A stretch of 64,000 bases of DNA from NCBI RefSeq assembly GCF_001417955.2, contig NZ_LKTM01000223.1:124001-188000 (forward strand), read 5' to 3'. Shown here one piece after another: positions 43,917 to 52,393 of the stretch (its first letter is position 1; each line of letters begins with the position of its first letter). The position numbers were made by a program, and so were the translations under genes. The stretch comes from Mycobacterium gordonae. Its GTDB lineage: Bacteria > Actinomycetota > Actinomycetes > Mycobacteriales > Mycobacteriaceae. The notes under the pieces are model-generated. The model was not told where the DNA came from. It made no database searches and worked only from the letters and a program-made list of their open reading frames with translations.

Positions 43917-45238
43917 CGGCCGTCGGTGTCGCGCACCAACAGGATCTCCCGGCAGTCCCCTTTCTGCTCGGGCGCGGTCTCGCCGCTGCACACCAGGGTC
44001 CAGCCGGATATGCGTCCGAACGGCCGGTCGGTCCAGTTCGTGGCAACCGGGTTGGTCTCCGGAAGCGCGAGCACGGAATGCGTGCCGGCCGAGTTGGTGA
44101 TGTACAGGTGGTCACCGAAGAACGCGAGCTTCGAAATCGGTTGCTTCTTGGCCTCATCCCGAGCCGTGAGCAGATCCCAGTGCTGGGTGCGCAGATTCCA
44201 CACCCCATAGCCGAACTGAGAACCGGCCGAGCCCCGCCCGTCGACGAAGAGCTTGCCGTCCGACAGGGTCGCTGCCAGGCCGCCGCCGGAAATCCGTTCG
44301 GTGTCACCGAATTTGACGAGAGTCCGCGATGTCAAGTCGTAGAACGCGGTCGACATCACCGGTGGGTTGTGCGAGTCCCAGTGCGTGATCTGCACGAGCT
44401 TGTCTGGCCCATCGGATAATTCAGCGTCGACTGTTGCCACGTCGTTGTCCTGGTAAACGGGTTCGCCAGTGGGCAACCGTAATTCAGCGCCCAGCGGGCC
44501 GCCGGGCACAGGATTGCGTTGGAAAGAGAGCACGTCCTGCCATACCCGGGCCTGCTCCGGGTCGTCCCAGCGGGAGGCCAGGTCGGTATTGGACAGGATT
44601 GTGGTTTTCGGAGGCGACGGTGACCCGTGCGTGTCGGTGAAAGCGTTGACCCACGCCACTCCGGTGGTGGTCGGCGCCAGCCGCCAGTCCTTGGCCGCGG
44701 CGAGCTTGAGCTCCGGTGCCGGCGGGAGTACCTCCCTGGTGGCCAGCGGCTGACTCGATTTAAGGTCGAACAAATAGGCCGTGGCCTTCACCGCGGCCGG
44801 CGCCTGGCCGGGGGTGGTGGTGGCGACGACATAGACGACCTTCATGTCACCGACGTTGTTGGACAGCGCACACATGGCGCCGGTGACCGTCTCGCCGGCG
44901 GCGACCATCGGCACCGCCGGCATGATCAAATCGGCGGTGTTGGGGTCCAGGACTTTAGGCCGGATATCTTCGAGCGCGGATTTGCTGGCCGAGAATTCGG
45001 TGGGGCAGCCAAAGTAGACGGTATCGCCGTAGGTCTTCCAATCTTTTGCCAGCGGGCTGATGTGTGGTGGTGCCGGCGCAACCGTATTGGGCGGCGGTTT
45101 GACGGTTGTGTGCGTGGTTTGCGCGGCAGGTGGCGTCACGGTCGCGGATGTGGAGCATCCAGCGAGGACCGCAGCAGCGGTCAGTGCGACCATTATGTGT
45201 TTGCCCGTTGATGCAAACAGCCTGTTCAGCACAGTCAT
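43895..45238 (-). CDS. Lipoprotein, possible beta-propeller, unknown function
   Basis: A 447-residue protein with lipoprotein signal ending LAGC (Cys28). A Thr/Pro-rich linker follows, then a large exported domain with repeated strands such as VVYVVATTTPGQ, GVAWVNAFTD, KLVQITHWDSHNPPV, GGGLAATLSDGKLFVDG and KLAFFGDHLYITNSAGT, suggesting a propeller-like fold without a clear repeat motif. Four or more cysteines are in the mature part. No named family is evident. Its 3' end overlaps that of the PfkB gene by 22 bases, tail to tail. Confidence 0.8.
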   Translation of the reverse strand: MTVLNRLFASTGKHIMVALTAAAVLAGCSTSATVTPPAAQTTHTTVKPPPNTVAPAPPHISPLAKDWKTYGDTVYFGCPTEFSASKSALEDIRPKVLDPNTADLIMPAVPMVAAGETVTGAMCALSNNVGDMKVVYVVATTTPGQAPAAVKATAYLFDLKSSQPLATREVLPPAPELKLAAAKDWRLAPTTTGVAWVNAFTDTHGSPSPPKTTILSNTDLASRWDDPEQARVWQDVLSFQRNPVPGGPLGAELRLPTGEPVYQDNDVATVDAELSDGPDKLVQITHWDSHNPPVMSTAFYDLTSRTLVKFGDTERISGGGLAATLSDGKLFVDGRGSAGSQFGYGVWNLRTQHWDLLTARDEAKKQPISKLAFFGDHLYITNSAGTHSVLALPETNPVATNWTDRPFGRISGWTLVCSGETAPEQKGDCREILLVRDTDGRYPGPWF

Positions 45239-45410
45239 CAGCGTTCCCCCCGCTAAGTCCGGTGTCCTTTGAGCCTAGAGGGGTGCGTTGCTAACTGCGA
45301 CTTGAGTCAACTCCGCTCCGATCGAACAGGGTGGCGGCGACCGAGACGCTGGCGGCCAGAACCGCTGTGCGCTCACCCAATTGTGATGTGGGTCTCACTG
45401 ATGCCGCATA

Positions 45411-46280
45411 ATGGCCGCCGTGACTCCGAAGTCCGATTCTGGCCGGCCCGCCGCGGTCGAGCAGTTCGCCGATTCACTTCTCGATGCCGTGGAGCAGGTG
45501 GTCGACCCGGGCGGGGCGCGCCTGGATGCCGCTCTGAACGCATTGCGGCGCAACGTCATTGAATTCGTTCGCCGGTATCACCGGTTAGAGGTCGAGGTCG
45601 AAGCCGATACGTTGGACGATCCGGTGCTGTTCGTCGCCAATCACGGATTCGGCGGCGTTGTCGACCTCAACGTGATGGCCGTCAGCGCGGCCCTGGAAGA
45701 CCTGGAACTCGAACGACCAGTCATTTTCCTGACGCACCAGCTGGCGTGGACGGTGGGTGTAGGGCCGATTGTCGAGCACCTGGGCGCCCGGCCGGCCAGT
45801 CGGGAAAGCGCCCACGAGGCGTTCGCCGACGGGCAGCACGTCGTCGTCTTTCCCGGAGGCGACTTGGACGCGGCGAAGAAGTTCACCGACCGCAATCAGA
45901 TCGTATTCGGCGGCCGCAGCGGTTTCGCGCAGCTGGCGATGGATGAAGGAGTGCCCATCGTTCCCATCGTCACCGCCGGAGCCGGCGAGTCGTTGCTGGT
46001 GCTCTCCGATGGCGAAAGGCTCGCCCGCGCACTGCGCCTGGACAAGTTGCTGCGGGTGAAGGCGCTGCCAACCAGCCTGTCACTGCCCTGGGGGCTCAAC
46101 ACCGGAGCGGTGGGAATGCTGCCCTACCTTCCGCTGCCCACCAAGCTGCAGACCCGTGTTCTTCCCGCCATGGTCGCCGAACCGGAAGAGGACGCCCCGG
46201 CCTATGCCGAGCGCATCCACACCGCGATGCAGGACGCGCTCACCGAGATGACCGCGGGCCGGCGCCCGGTGATCGGCTGA
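45411..46280 (+). CDS. Lysophospholipid/glycerol acyltransferase family protein
   Basis: A 289-residue acyltransferase. The catalytic block is LFVANHGFGGVVDLN (His78 to Asp85, a spacing of seven rather than the usual five), followed by the helper motif HVVVFPGGDLDAAKKF (in place of FPEG) and VPIVPIVTAGAGESL, which resembles the DGAT2/Rv1920-type subgroup. No clear transmembrane helix, so it is probably a peripheral membrane enzyme of phospholipid or glycerolipid synthesis. ATG 45411 is chosen; a GTG three codons on is possible. Confidence 0.85.
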   Translation: MAAVTPKSDSGRPAAVEQFADSLLDAVEQVVDPGGARLDAALNALRRNVIEFVRRYHRLEVEVEADTLDDPVLFVANHGFGGVVDLNVMAVSAALEDLELERPVIFLTHQLAWTVGVGPIVEHLGARPASRESAHEAFADGQHVVVFPGGDLDAAKKFTDRNQIVFGGRSGFAQLAMDEGVPIVPIVTAGAGESLLVLSDGERLARALRLDKLLRVKALPTSLSLPWGLNTGAVGMLPYLPLPTKLQTRVLPAMVAEPEEDAPAYAERIHTAMQDALTEMTAGRRPVIG

Positions 46281-46364
46281 GGCGCTTCGATCGAACATCC
46301 CGTCCGCGCTGATCCCAACGTCGGGCCGTACTGGGAACCGCGCCGTCGTGGTAGACCAAGGGTC

Positions 46365-47804
46365 ATGACTGGTCTTGCCGAGCAAACCCGCTGGATGGAC
46401 GCGACGGAGCAGGCGGGGCTGGTTGCCCGGGGTGAGGTCACCGCGGGCGAGTTGGTGGAAGCGGCGGTCGCACGCATCGAGCAGTCCGATGCGGCCCTGA
46501 ATGCCGTGGTCATCGAATGGTTCGAGCACGCCCGGTCGGTTGCGGCCGACCCCGGTCTGCCGGACGGTCCCTTCCGTGGGGTGCCGTTTCTGCTCAAAGA
46601 CCTCTACACCAGCTTTGCCGGTCAGACCCTGTCCAACGGCAACGTGGCGCTCAAGGAAGCGGGCAAGATCGACACCGCTGACACCACGCTGGTGTCTCGG
46701 TTCAAGGCGGCCGGCCTGGTCATCGCCGGCCGGACCAACAGCCCCGAAATGGGCAGTCTGCCGACCACGCAGCCGCTGGCCTGGGGGCCGACGCGCAATC
46801 CGTGGGCGCTGGACCGGACCCCGGGGGGTTCCAGTGGCGGGGCCGCCGCGGCGGTGGCGGTGGGGATGGTGCCATTTGCGAACGCTTCGGACGGCGGAGG
46901 CAGCATCCGCATTCCGGCGTCCTGTTGCGGGCTGGTGGGCCTCAAGCCGAGCCAGGGCCGCATCACCGTGGGGCCCAAGCGCGCCGAAGCGGGCCTGGGA
47001 GTGGAGTTGTGCGTCAGTCGCACGGTCCGCGACACGGCCGCGCTGCTGGACGCGGTGCACGGCCCGGGTGTCGGCGACACCGTCATAGCGCCGGCGCCGC
47101 CGCGGCCGTACCGCGACGAGGTGGGCGCCGACCCGGGCCGGTTGCATATCGGACTGCTGGACAGCCATCCGCGCGGCGGTTTCCTGCATGAGGACTGCGT
47201 TACTGCCGTGCGGGCGGCGGCGCTATTGGAGGACCTGGGCCACATCGTCGAGCCGGTCTGGCCGTCGTGCCTCGCTGATCCCACTCTGCAGCAGAAGTTC
47301 ATGGCGCTGTGGGTCACCCAGATGGCCATGGCGGCGCGCGGTTTCGGCGAGACACTCGGCCGGGAGGTGACAGCCCAGGACATCGAGCCTGTCAACTGGG
47401 CGCTGATCGAGCGAGCCCGGCACGTGACGGCCGTGGAGTACGCCGCGGCGGAGAACGCGGTGTATGCCTTCCGTCGTTCGCTGCAGCAGTGGTGGGCCGA
47501 TGGCTGGGATCTGTTGCTCACCCCGACGGTCGCTGAACCGCCATTGCCGCTGGCCGAGTTCGAGAATGATCCCGACCATGTGACCAGGCCGATGCGTCGT
47601 GGTGGCGAGTTCGCCGCATTCACGCCCCCTTTCAACATGAGCGGCCAGCCGGCGATCAGCCTGCCGCTGCACCGCAACCCCGATGGGCTTCCCATCGGGG
47701 TTCAGCTCGCTGCCGCATACGGCCGGGAGGACGTGTTGATTCGCGTTGCCGCGCAACTGGAGTCGGCGCACCCCTGGTCTCCCTACCGCCCGGTGATTCC
47801 GTGA
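46365..47804 (+). CDS. Amidase (amidase signature family)
   Basis: A 479-residue amidase. The Ser-cisSer-Lys triad is complete: Lys78 in VPFLLKDLY, the cis-serine in TPGGSSGGAAAAVA (156-157) and nucleophile Ser180 in GGGSIRIPASCCGLVGLKPS. It hydrolyses an amide or nitrile-derived amide in the cytosol; relatives include AmiA/B/C/D-type proteins of mycobacteria. The following 113-residue gene starts within its stop (GTGA), so they are co-translated. Confidence 0.93.
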   Translation: MTGLAEQTRWMDATEQAGLVARGEVTAGELVEAAVARIEQSDAALNAVVIEWFEHARSVAADPGLPDGPFRGVPFLLKDLYTSFAGQTLSNGNVALKEAGKIDTADTTLVSRFKAAGLVIAGRTNSPEMGSLPTTQPLAWGPTRNPWALDRTPGGSSGGAAAAVAVGMVPFANASDGGGSIRIPASCCGLVGLKPSQGRITVGPKRAEAGLGVELCVSRTVRDTAALLDAVHGPGVGDTVIAPAPPRPYRDEVGADPGRLHIGLLDSHPRGGFLHEDCVTAVRAAALLEDLGHIVEPVWPSCLADPTLQQKFMALWVTQMAMAARGFGETLGREVTAQDIEPVNWALIERARHVTAVEYAAAENAVYAFRRSLQQWWADGWDLLLTPTVAEPPLPLAEFENDPDHVTRPMRRGGEFAAFTPPFNMSGQPAISLPLHRNPDGLPIGVQLAAAYGREDVLIRVAAQLESAHPWSPYRPVIP

Positions 47805-48142
47805 CGCGGGAAGAGAGAAGCGTCTCGCCCGATGGACGTTATGTGCTCTATGCCGACTCGTTCGAGGCGCGGGCCTTCCAGTGGGTGGACACACCCGAAC
47901 TGCTAGACGCCACAACGGGCTCGACCGTGCTGAAGCTGACCGACGACTGTTGGCATTTGGATTCTGCGAGCTGGCGCAGCCGGTCGGTGCTGGAGATGCG
48001 GTTGCGCCATTTCCCCGATGGGGTGCCCTGCTACTCGGTGCTTGTCGACTGCGGGCAGCTCACCGCTTCGGTGGATGGAGTTGAAGCCCGTCCCCTGGAC
48101 CAGGTGGACGGGCTTCTGCGGGACGCTCTGGCGGCTCAGTAG
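47801..48142 (+). CDS. Small hypothetical protein coupled to the amidase
   Basis: A 113-residue soluble protein starting at a GTG that overlaps the amidase stop. It contains VSPDGRYVLYADSFEARAFQWVDTPELLD, then DDCWHLDSASWRSRSVLEMRLRHFPDG, which looks like an all-beta fold similar to a single propeller or jelly-roll segment. No named family recognised. Co-translation suggests it helps or regulates the amidase, but this is inference. It converges on the 58-residue peptide gene and overlaps it by seven bases. Confidence 0.75.
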   Translation: MTREERSVSPDGRYVLYADSFEARAFQWVDTPELLDATTGSTVLKLTDDCWHLDSASWRSRSVLEMRLRHFPDGVPCYSVLVDCGQLTASVDGVEARPLDQVDGLLRDALAAQ

Positions 48143-48312
48143 TAGCAGGTGTAGAAGGTCTGGCTCGCGTAGTCGTAGCAGGTGTAGCTGCCGGTGGGCG
48201 GCTGGTTGCCCGGCGCGGCGTCGGCGGGACCGGCGGCGCCCAGCGCGGCCAGGCCTAGGCCGGCTGCCATCAGGGACATGCCGGTGAGGGCGCGCATTTT
48301 GGTGGTGAACAT
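48136..48312 (-). CDS. 58-residue secreted peptide with paired YTC motifs
   Basis: ATG 48312 follows the ribosome-binding site AAAGGAAAG. The product has a signal peptide (MRALTGMSLMAAGLGLAALG, cleavage after ADA near 33) and a short mature peptide of about 25 residues, APGNQPPTG then SYTCYDYASQTFYTCYY. The two TC(Y) units could form one disulphide hairpin. It resembles the many short exported peptides of mycobacteria but no family is known to me. Its 3' end overlaps the convergent 113-residue gene by seven bases. An inverted repeat covers the ribosome-binding site. Confidence 0.7.
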   Translation of the reverse strand: MFTTKMRALTGMSLMAAGLGLAALGAAGPADAAPGNQPPTGSYTCYDYASQTFYTCYY

Positions 48313-48321
48313 TGTGCTTTC

Positions 48322-48349
48322 CTTTCGCTTGTGGTGCTGACAGCGAAAG
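48322..48349 (-). promoter_or_regulatory. Inverted repeat over the ribosome-binding site of the 58-residue peptide gene
   Basis: CTTTCGCT (48322-48329) and AGCGAAAG (48342-48349) form a perfect 8-base stem with a 12-base loop. The proximal arm overlaps the AAAGGAAAG ribosome-binding site, so it may be an mRNA hairpin that limits translation, or an operator. Confidence 0.5.
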
Positions 48350-48400
48350 AATCTGTCGGACGGCTCGACGATTTCTTGGCGGCTTCTTGGAGCCGAAGGG

Positions 48401-49642
48401 CTACAGGTCGAACGCGATCGGCAAACTCAGCGGCCCGCTCAGGCTCACCATCGGCTTCCACGGGGCCGGTCCGGTGATGCGGGGGTTGCGCAGCCGGCCC
48501 GTCAGCACGGTCAGCGCCTCGGCGAGTTCACGTCTGGCCAGATTGGCACCCAGGCAGTAGTGGATTCCACCGCCGAACGTCAGGATGGCCGGTGCCCCTT
48601 CGCGGGTGATGTCGACGCGGTCTGGCTCGTCGTACACCAACGGATCTCGGTTCGCCGCAGCGGTATTGACCAGAATCATGGTGCCGGCGGGAAAGAGGTA
48701 ACCGTCGAGTTCGGCATCCTCGGTCACCAGTCGCAGCGTCCCGCACGCGATGGGGGAGTGGCGCATCGTTTCCTCCACGGCGCGCATGGCGAATTCGGGA
48801 CGCTCCGCAAGCGACTCCCACTGGTCCGGGTGTGCGCACAGCACGTGGACCGAGGCCGCAAGCTGGTTCCTCGTGGTGTCGGTGCCCGCCAGCAACAATC
48901 CTCCCGCGAGCATGCGCAATTCGGCGGGATTGAGCCGGTCGCCGTCGTCCTCGGCGCGTATCAGATCGGACAGGAGGTCCTCGGTCAGGCTGTGACGGCG
49001 CCGGACCACCATCTCGTCGACATAGTCGTCGAGCTCTCCCCAGGCCCGCATCACGTCGGATTCGATCTCGCTGACGCCTGCGATGAAGCTGAAGGCCTTG
49101 AAGATCTCGTCGGCCCATTGCGAAAAACGTTGCCAGTCCTCGCGGGGCGCGCCGAGCAGCGCGCAGATGATCGGAACGGGGTAGGGACGGGCAAGGTCGG
49201 TGACCACATCGCAGTGGTTGGTTCCCGCACCTGCTTCGGCGACGCGATCGACGAGATCGTTCATCACCGCCACCATGGTGTCGTGCAGCCGTAGCGTCGC
49301 GCGAGGGGTGAAAGCCTTGGACGTCAGGCTGCGCAGGCGATGGTGCGCATCACCCTCGAGGCACAGCAGGCTGTTCATCACCTTGTCCCACAACGGTCCC
49401 GAAGTGATGCCCTGGACAACAAGATTCAAGCCCGGCGGGATCTGGAATCGGCTGTCGCGCAGCACTGCGCGCACAAGGTGATAGGAAAGCACCTCGGGCC
49501 CGAACGGCCCGAGCGCGATCGGCGCCTGCCGTTGCGCGGCCTGGATACGCGGGTAGACGGCGGCCGGAGTTTCGGTGGGTTCGTAGCACAGGGTCGGCAG
49601 GCCGGCGTCGAAAACGCTTGGGGCAGCGGCGCCGACGGTCAT
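48401..49642 (-). CDS. Cytochrome P450
   Basis: From ATG 49642 the 413-residue protein has the haem loop FGGGIHYCLGANLARRE (Cys363), the oxygen-activation helix LLLAGTDTTRNQLA, the ExxR pair in AVEETMRHSP and the family region HHRLRSLTSKAFTPRA. It is soluble and would need a ferredoxin partner, which is not nearby. The family within P450s is not identified; sequence suggests hydroxylation of a lipid or secondary metabolite. A likely promoter stands about 130 bases upstream. It is one of three P450s in a 13-kb stretch. Confidence 0.93.
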   Translation of the reverse strand: MTVGAAAPSVFDAGLPTLCYEPTETPAAVYPRIQAAQRQAPIALGPFGPEVLSYHLVRAVLRDSRFQIPPGLNLVVQGITSGPLWDKVMNSLLCLEGDAHHRLRSLTSKAFTPRATLRLHDTMVAVMNDLVDRVAEAGAGTNHCDVVTDLARPYPVPIICALLGAPREDWQRFSQWADEIFKAFSFIAGVSEIESDVMRAWGELDDYVDEMVVRRRHSLTEDLLSDLIRAEDDGDRLNPAELRMLAGGLLLAGTDTTRNQLAASVHVLCAHPDQWESLAERPEFAMRAVEETMRHSPIACGTLRLVTEDAELDGYLFPAGTMILVNTAAANRDPLVYDEPDRVDITREGAPAILTFGGGIHYCLGANLARRELAEALTVLTGRLRNPRITGPAPWKPMVSLSGPLSLPIAFDL

Positions 49643-49965
49643 GATGGCCTGCGCGGCGCAACCAGCGGCCGGGCCCGCCCCGGATGGAATGCGCGATCGT
49701 TCATCGCCGGCCACCTGCCCACTGACGAAGTGCGGCTCCCGGACCCCAGACCGCCGGGACAACTGTCACATAATGTATGGCCGCGAAAGGCGGTTGTCAA
49801 CGAAATGCGACCGCCTGGTCGGCAAATCACCGAACGTGAATCCCAGCGCGTGGCAAAACGCAATACACTTCTGGATGAGCGTATGGTCAGTTGTCGCCAG
49901 GGTGCCCAAATGAAACATGGGCCGACAGGACATCGCCTGCCAGCCCATGCGTGAAGGAGTGTCGC
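49643..49965. other. Intergenic region between P450 and cold-shock gene
   Basis: No convincing gene is seen. The part near 49772-49800 holds a good sigma-70-type promoter for the P450 on the minus strand. The remainder is the 3' flank of the cold-shock gene. I see no hairpin with a T-run. Confidence 0.5.
49772..49800 (-). promoter_or_regulatory. Promoter of the P450 gene at 48401-49642
   Basis: TTGACA (49800-49795), a 17-base spacer and TACATT (49777-49772) match the housekeeping sigma consensus. The spacer contains a small CCGC/GCGG hairpin. The predicted start gives a 5' leader of about 125 bases. Confidence 0.5.
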
Positions 49966-50169
49966 TTATATGACGGTCACTCCGGTGGCCTGCGGCCCCT
50001 TGGCGCCTTGGCCGATGTCGAATTGGACTCGTTGGTTCTCCTCGAGCGAACGGTAACCATTCCCGTTGATCTCGGAGTAGTGCACGAACACATCTCCAGT
50101 GTCTCCGTCGGGAGCGATGAATCCGAAGCCTTTATCGCTGTTGAACCATTTCACGGTCCCCTGTGCCAT
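49966..50169 (-). CDS. Cold-shock protein (CspA family)
   Basis: A 67-residue OB-fold RNA chaperone with both nucleic-acid motifs: [12 protein letters not shown] (RNP1) and DVFVHYSEI (RNP2), and ending [10 protein letters not shown]. It is the usual full length. It melts mRNA structure in cold or growth transitions. It is monocistronic, with its promoter in the 326-base gap shared with the divergent gene at 50496. Confidence 0.97.
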   Translation of the reverse strand: MAQGTVKWFNSDKGFGFIAPDGDTGDVFVHYSEINGNGYRSLEENQRVQFDIGQGAKGPQATGVTVI

Positions 50170-50495
50170 ACTCTATCTTTTCTCTCAATCTGAACGGATG
50201 TCGAAAAACACCCCGGATCACACTAGCACGGCTTCGGCGTGACATCGGTTTTTCTGCTTGGGATTTCGTTCGGGGGCTGACTCCCGGGTGCGCTCGGGGT
50301 GTCGCAGTGCTATCGAATGCTCCTGTCTCCGTGATGATTTGATCATTGCGCTACGTGATTTCCACTGCCGTGTAGCATTGAGGTTGAGCGTTTGATTGAT
50401 TGGTTTGATTTCTGTCGATCCTCACCCCAGCCACCGGTTGAATCCGAAAGAAGGATCGTCTTGAATTGCTTGTTGCCCCAGCAAGTTTGCCTGCG
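50170..50495. other. Divergent intergenic region between cold-shock gene and DUF5994 gene
   Basis: No gene is supported. It holds the leader and promoter of the cold-shock gene (a possible -10 TAGTGT on the minus strand near 50222-50227) and an AT-richer stretch, 50331-50425, that probably contains the promoter of the gene at 50496. No clear palindrome is seen. Confidence 0.4.
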
Positions 50496-50984
50496 ATGAA
50501 TCGCGGACCGCACGGCCGGCGCCTGGCGAGCCCGGTCCGGCTCACCTTGTCGGCGGAGTTAGGCGCACCAGTGGACGGGGCATGGTGGCCCCACTCGGCC
50601 TCGATTGCGGGTGAGCTTCCCGAGCTGATCGAGGTTCTGTCGCCGAGACTGGGCCAGGTTGTCGCCATCAACGTCAATTGGACGTCCTTGGAGGCTTCGC
50701 CGGACCTGGACGCGGCCTTCGGCACGATGCCCGCTCTGCCCGGTGGGCTGCCCGCGCGCCAACGACTGATGGCAATCAGCGGTAGCCATGCCTGCGCGAA
50801 CATCCTGGTGGTGCCGTGCAGAACCTCCGGGACTCTGGCCCTCATGCTGTTGCGCCAAGCCGCGAATCTTCCGATCACGCCATCTGAGGCGACCACGCAG
50901 ACCTACCGGTCGGGCGATCACATCGTGCGCGCGGCGCGTGCCGAAAGTGAGTCGTTCGAGGGACGCCTGCGGACGGGGCCGTGA
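50496..50984 (+). CDS. DUF5994-family protein
   Basis: A 162-residue soluble protein of a mycobacterial family: RLTLSAELGAPVDGAWWPHSASIAGELPELIEVLSPRLGQVVAINVNW and HACANILVVPCRTSGTLALMLLRQAAN. The GAWWP motif and length match DUF5994 proteins; function unknown. ATG 50496 starts the family domain. It precedes the P450-led operon by 62 bases and may be transcribed with it, although a possible promoter lies between. Confidence 0.8.
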   Translation: MNRGPHGRRLASPVRLTLSAELGAPVDGAWWPHSASIAGELPELIEVLSPRLGQVVAINVNWTSLEASPDLDAAFGTMPALPGGLPARQRLMAISGSHACANILVVPCRTSGTLALMLLRQAANLPITPSEATTQTYRSGDHIVRAARAESESFEGRLRTGP

Positions 50985-51046
50985 ACCGCACGCAAGACTG
51001 AGGTACGGCTATTGACCCGATAGTTCCCGGCGTCGACGATCGAACG

Positions 51047-52393
51047 ATGCAGCAGGAAATCGCGCCGACGCTGCCGCCGGGACCCCGGTTACCCGGCTGG
51101 GTGCTGGCAGCGCTGATGATGGGCCGCGGTCCCGCGGCGGTGGCCGCCTGCCATCGCCGCTATGGCAGCGTGTTCACGCTGCGGGTGGCACTGCTGGGCA
51201 CCATGGTCTATCTGGCCGATCCGGCCGACATCAAAACGGTGTTCGCCGGCGACCCCGGCGTCTTCCACGCCGGCGAGGCCAACAAGATCTTGCGCGGGCT
51301 GCTGGGTGACAACTCGCTGCTCGTCATCGACGATGACATGCACCGGGAACGGCGACGGCTGATGCTGCCACCTTTCCACCGCGACGCGGTCGCCCGCCAA
51401 TCCGAGTTGATGGCCGAGATTGCGGCGGACAATATCGCCGGCTGGCCGGTAGCGGAACCGTTTGCACTGGCGCCCAAGATGTCTGAGATTGCGCTCGAAA
51501 TCATTCTGCGTACGGTGATCGGTGCCTCCGATCGGCACCGGCTCGCCGCGCTGCGCGCGATCATGCCCCCGCTGCTCAACCTCGGGCCCTGGGAGAGCAT
51601 CGCGATCGCCAACCCGAAGCTGCTTCATCGTCGGCCTTGGCGAAGGCTGCGGCGGCACATCGCGGAGGCCGACCGCCTCCTCTACGCGGAGATCAAGGAC
51701 CGCCGCACCGATGCGGACCTCGCGCACCGGACCGACACGCTTGCCATGTTGGTACGGGCCGACAGCGGGATGACGGACGGGGAATTGCGCGACCAGCTGA
51801 TGACGCTGTTGGTGGCCGGCCACGACACCACCGCGACCGCGCTGTCCTGGGCGCTGGAGCGCCTGACCCGCCATCCCGACATCTTGGCGAAGACGGTGCG
51901 GGCGGCCGAGGCCAGCGCGGCCGGTGACCCGGCGGGAGACGAGTACCTGGACGCGGTGGCCAAGGAGACGTTGCGCATCCGTCCGGTGGTGTTCGATGTG
52001 GGCCGGGTGCTGACCGAACCGGTCGACCTGGCCGGTTACCGGCTGCCGGCGGGAGTGATGGTGGTCCCGGCAATGGGACTTGTCCACGCGAGCGCGGCTG
52101 TATATGCAAATCCGGAACGGTTCGACCCTGACCGGATGCTGAGGGCCACTCTGAGTCCCAGCACCTGGCTCCCGTTCGGCGGCGGCAACCGTCGTTGTCT
52201 TGGCGCCACCTTCGCCATGGTCGAATTCCGGGTCGTGCTGCGCGAAATCCTGCGCCGTGTCGAGTTGAGTACGACCGGCGACGCCGGCGAACGCCAGAAG
52301 CTCAAGCACGTCATCCTCGTTCCGCATCTCGGCGCCCGGGTCAGCGTCCGCGCGCACAAGCCTGTGGGTCAGCCGGCCGCGATGCACCGGTGA
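51047..52393 (+). CDS. Cytochrome P450 (CYP135/CYP138-like)
   Basis: A 448-residue P450: N-terminal LPPGPRLPGWVLAALMM, HRERRRLMLPPFHRDAV (helix C), LLVAGHDTTATALSWALERL (helix I), KETLRIRPVV (ExxR) and the haem loop FGGGNRRCLGATFA (Cys384). The GGGNRRCLGA form and N-terminus place it with mycobacterial CYP135/CYP138-type enzymes. It is the first gene of a nine-gene operon with the lipid-degradation module, so it may hydroxylate the substrate before side-chain removal. Its stop overlaps the next start (GTGA). A weak TTGACC lies about 34 bases before the ATG. Confidence 0.93.
   Translation: MQQEIAPTLPPGPRLPGWVLAALMMGRGPAAVAACHRRYGSVFTLRVALLGTMVYLADPADIKTVFAGDPGVFHAGEANKILRGLLGDNSLLVIDDDMHRERRRLMLPPFHRDAVARQSELMAEIAADNIAGWPVAEPFALAPKMSEIALEIILRTVIGASDRHRLAALRAIMPPLLNLGPWESIAIANPKLLHRRPWRRLRRHIAEADRLLYAEIKDRRTDADLAHRTDTLAMLVRADSGMTDGELRDQLMTLLVAGHDTTATALSWALERLTRHPDILAKTVRAAEASAAGDPAGDEYLDAVAKETLRIRPVVFDVGRVLTEPVDLAGYRLPAGVMVVPAMGLVHASAAVYANPERFDPDRMLRATLSPSTWLPFGGGNRRCLGATFAMVEFRVVLREILRRVELSTTGDAGERQKLKHVILVPHLGARVSVRAHKPVGQPAAMHR

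Noticed and set aside
45350..45410. ACCCA...TGGGT inverted repeat upstream of the acyltransferase gene
   Set aside because: Five-base arms are too short to separate from chance.
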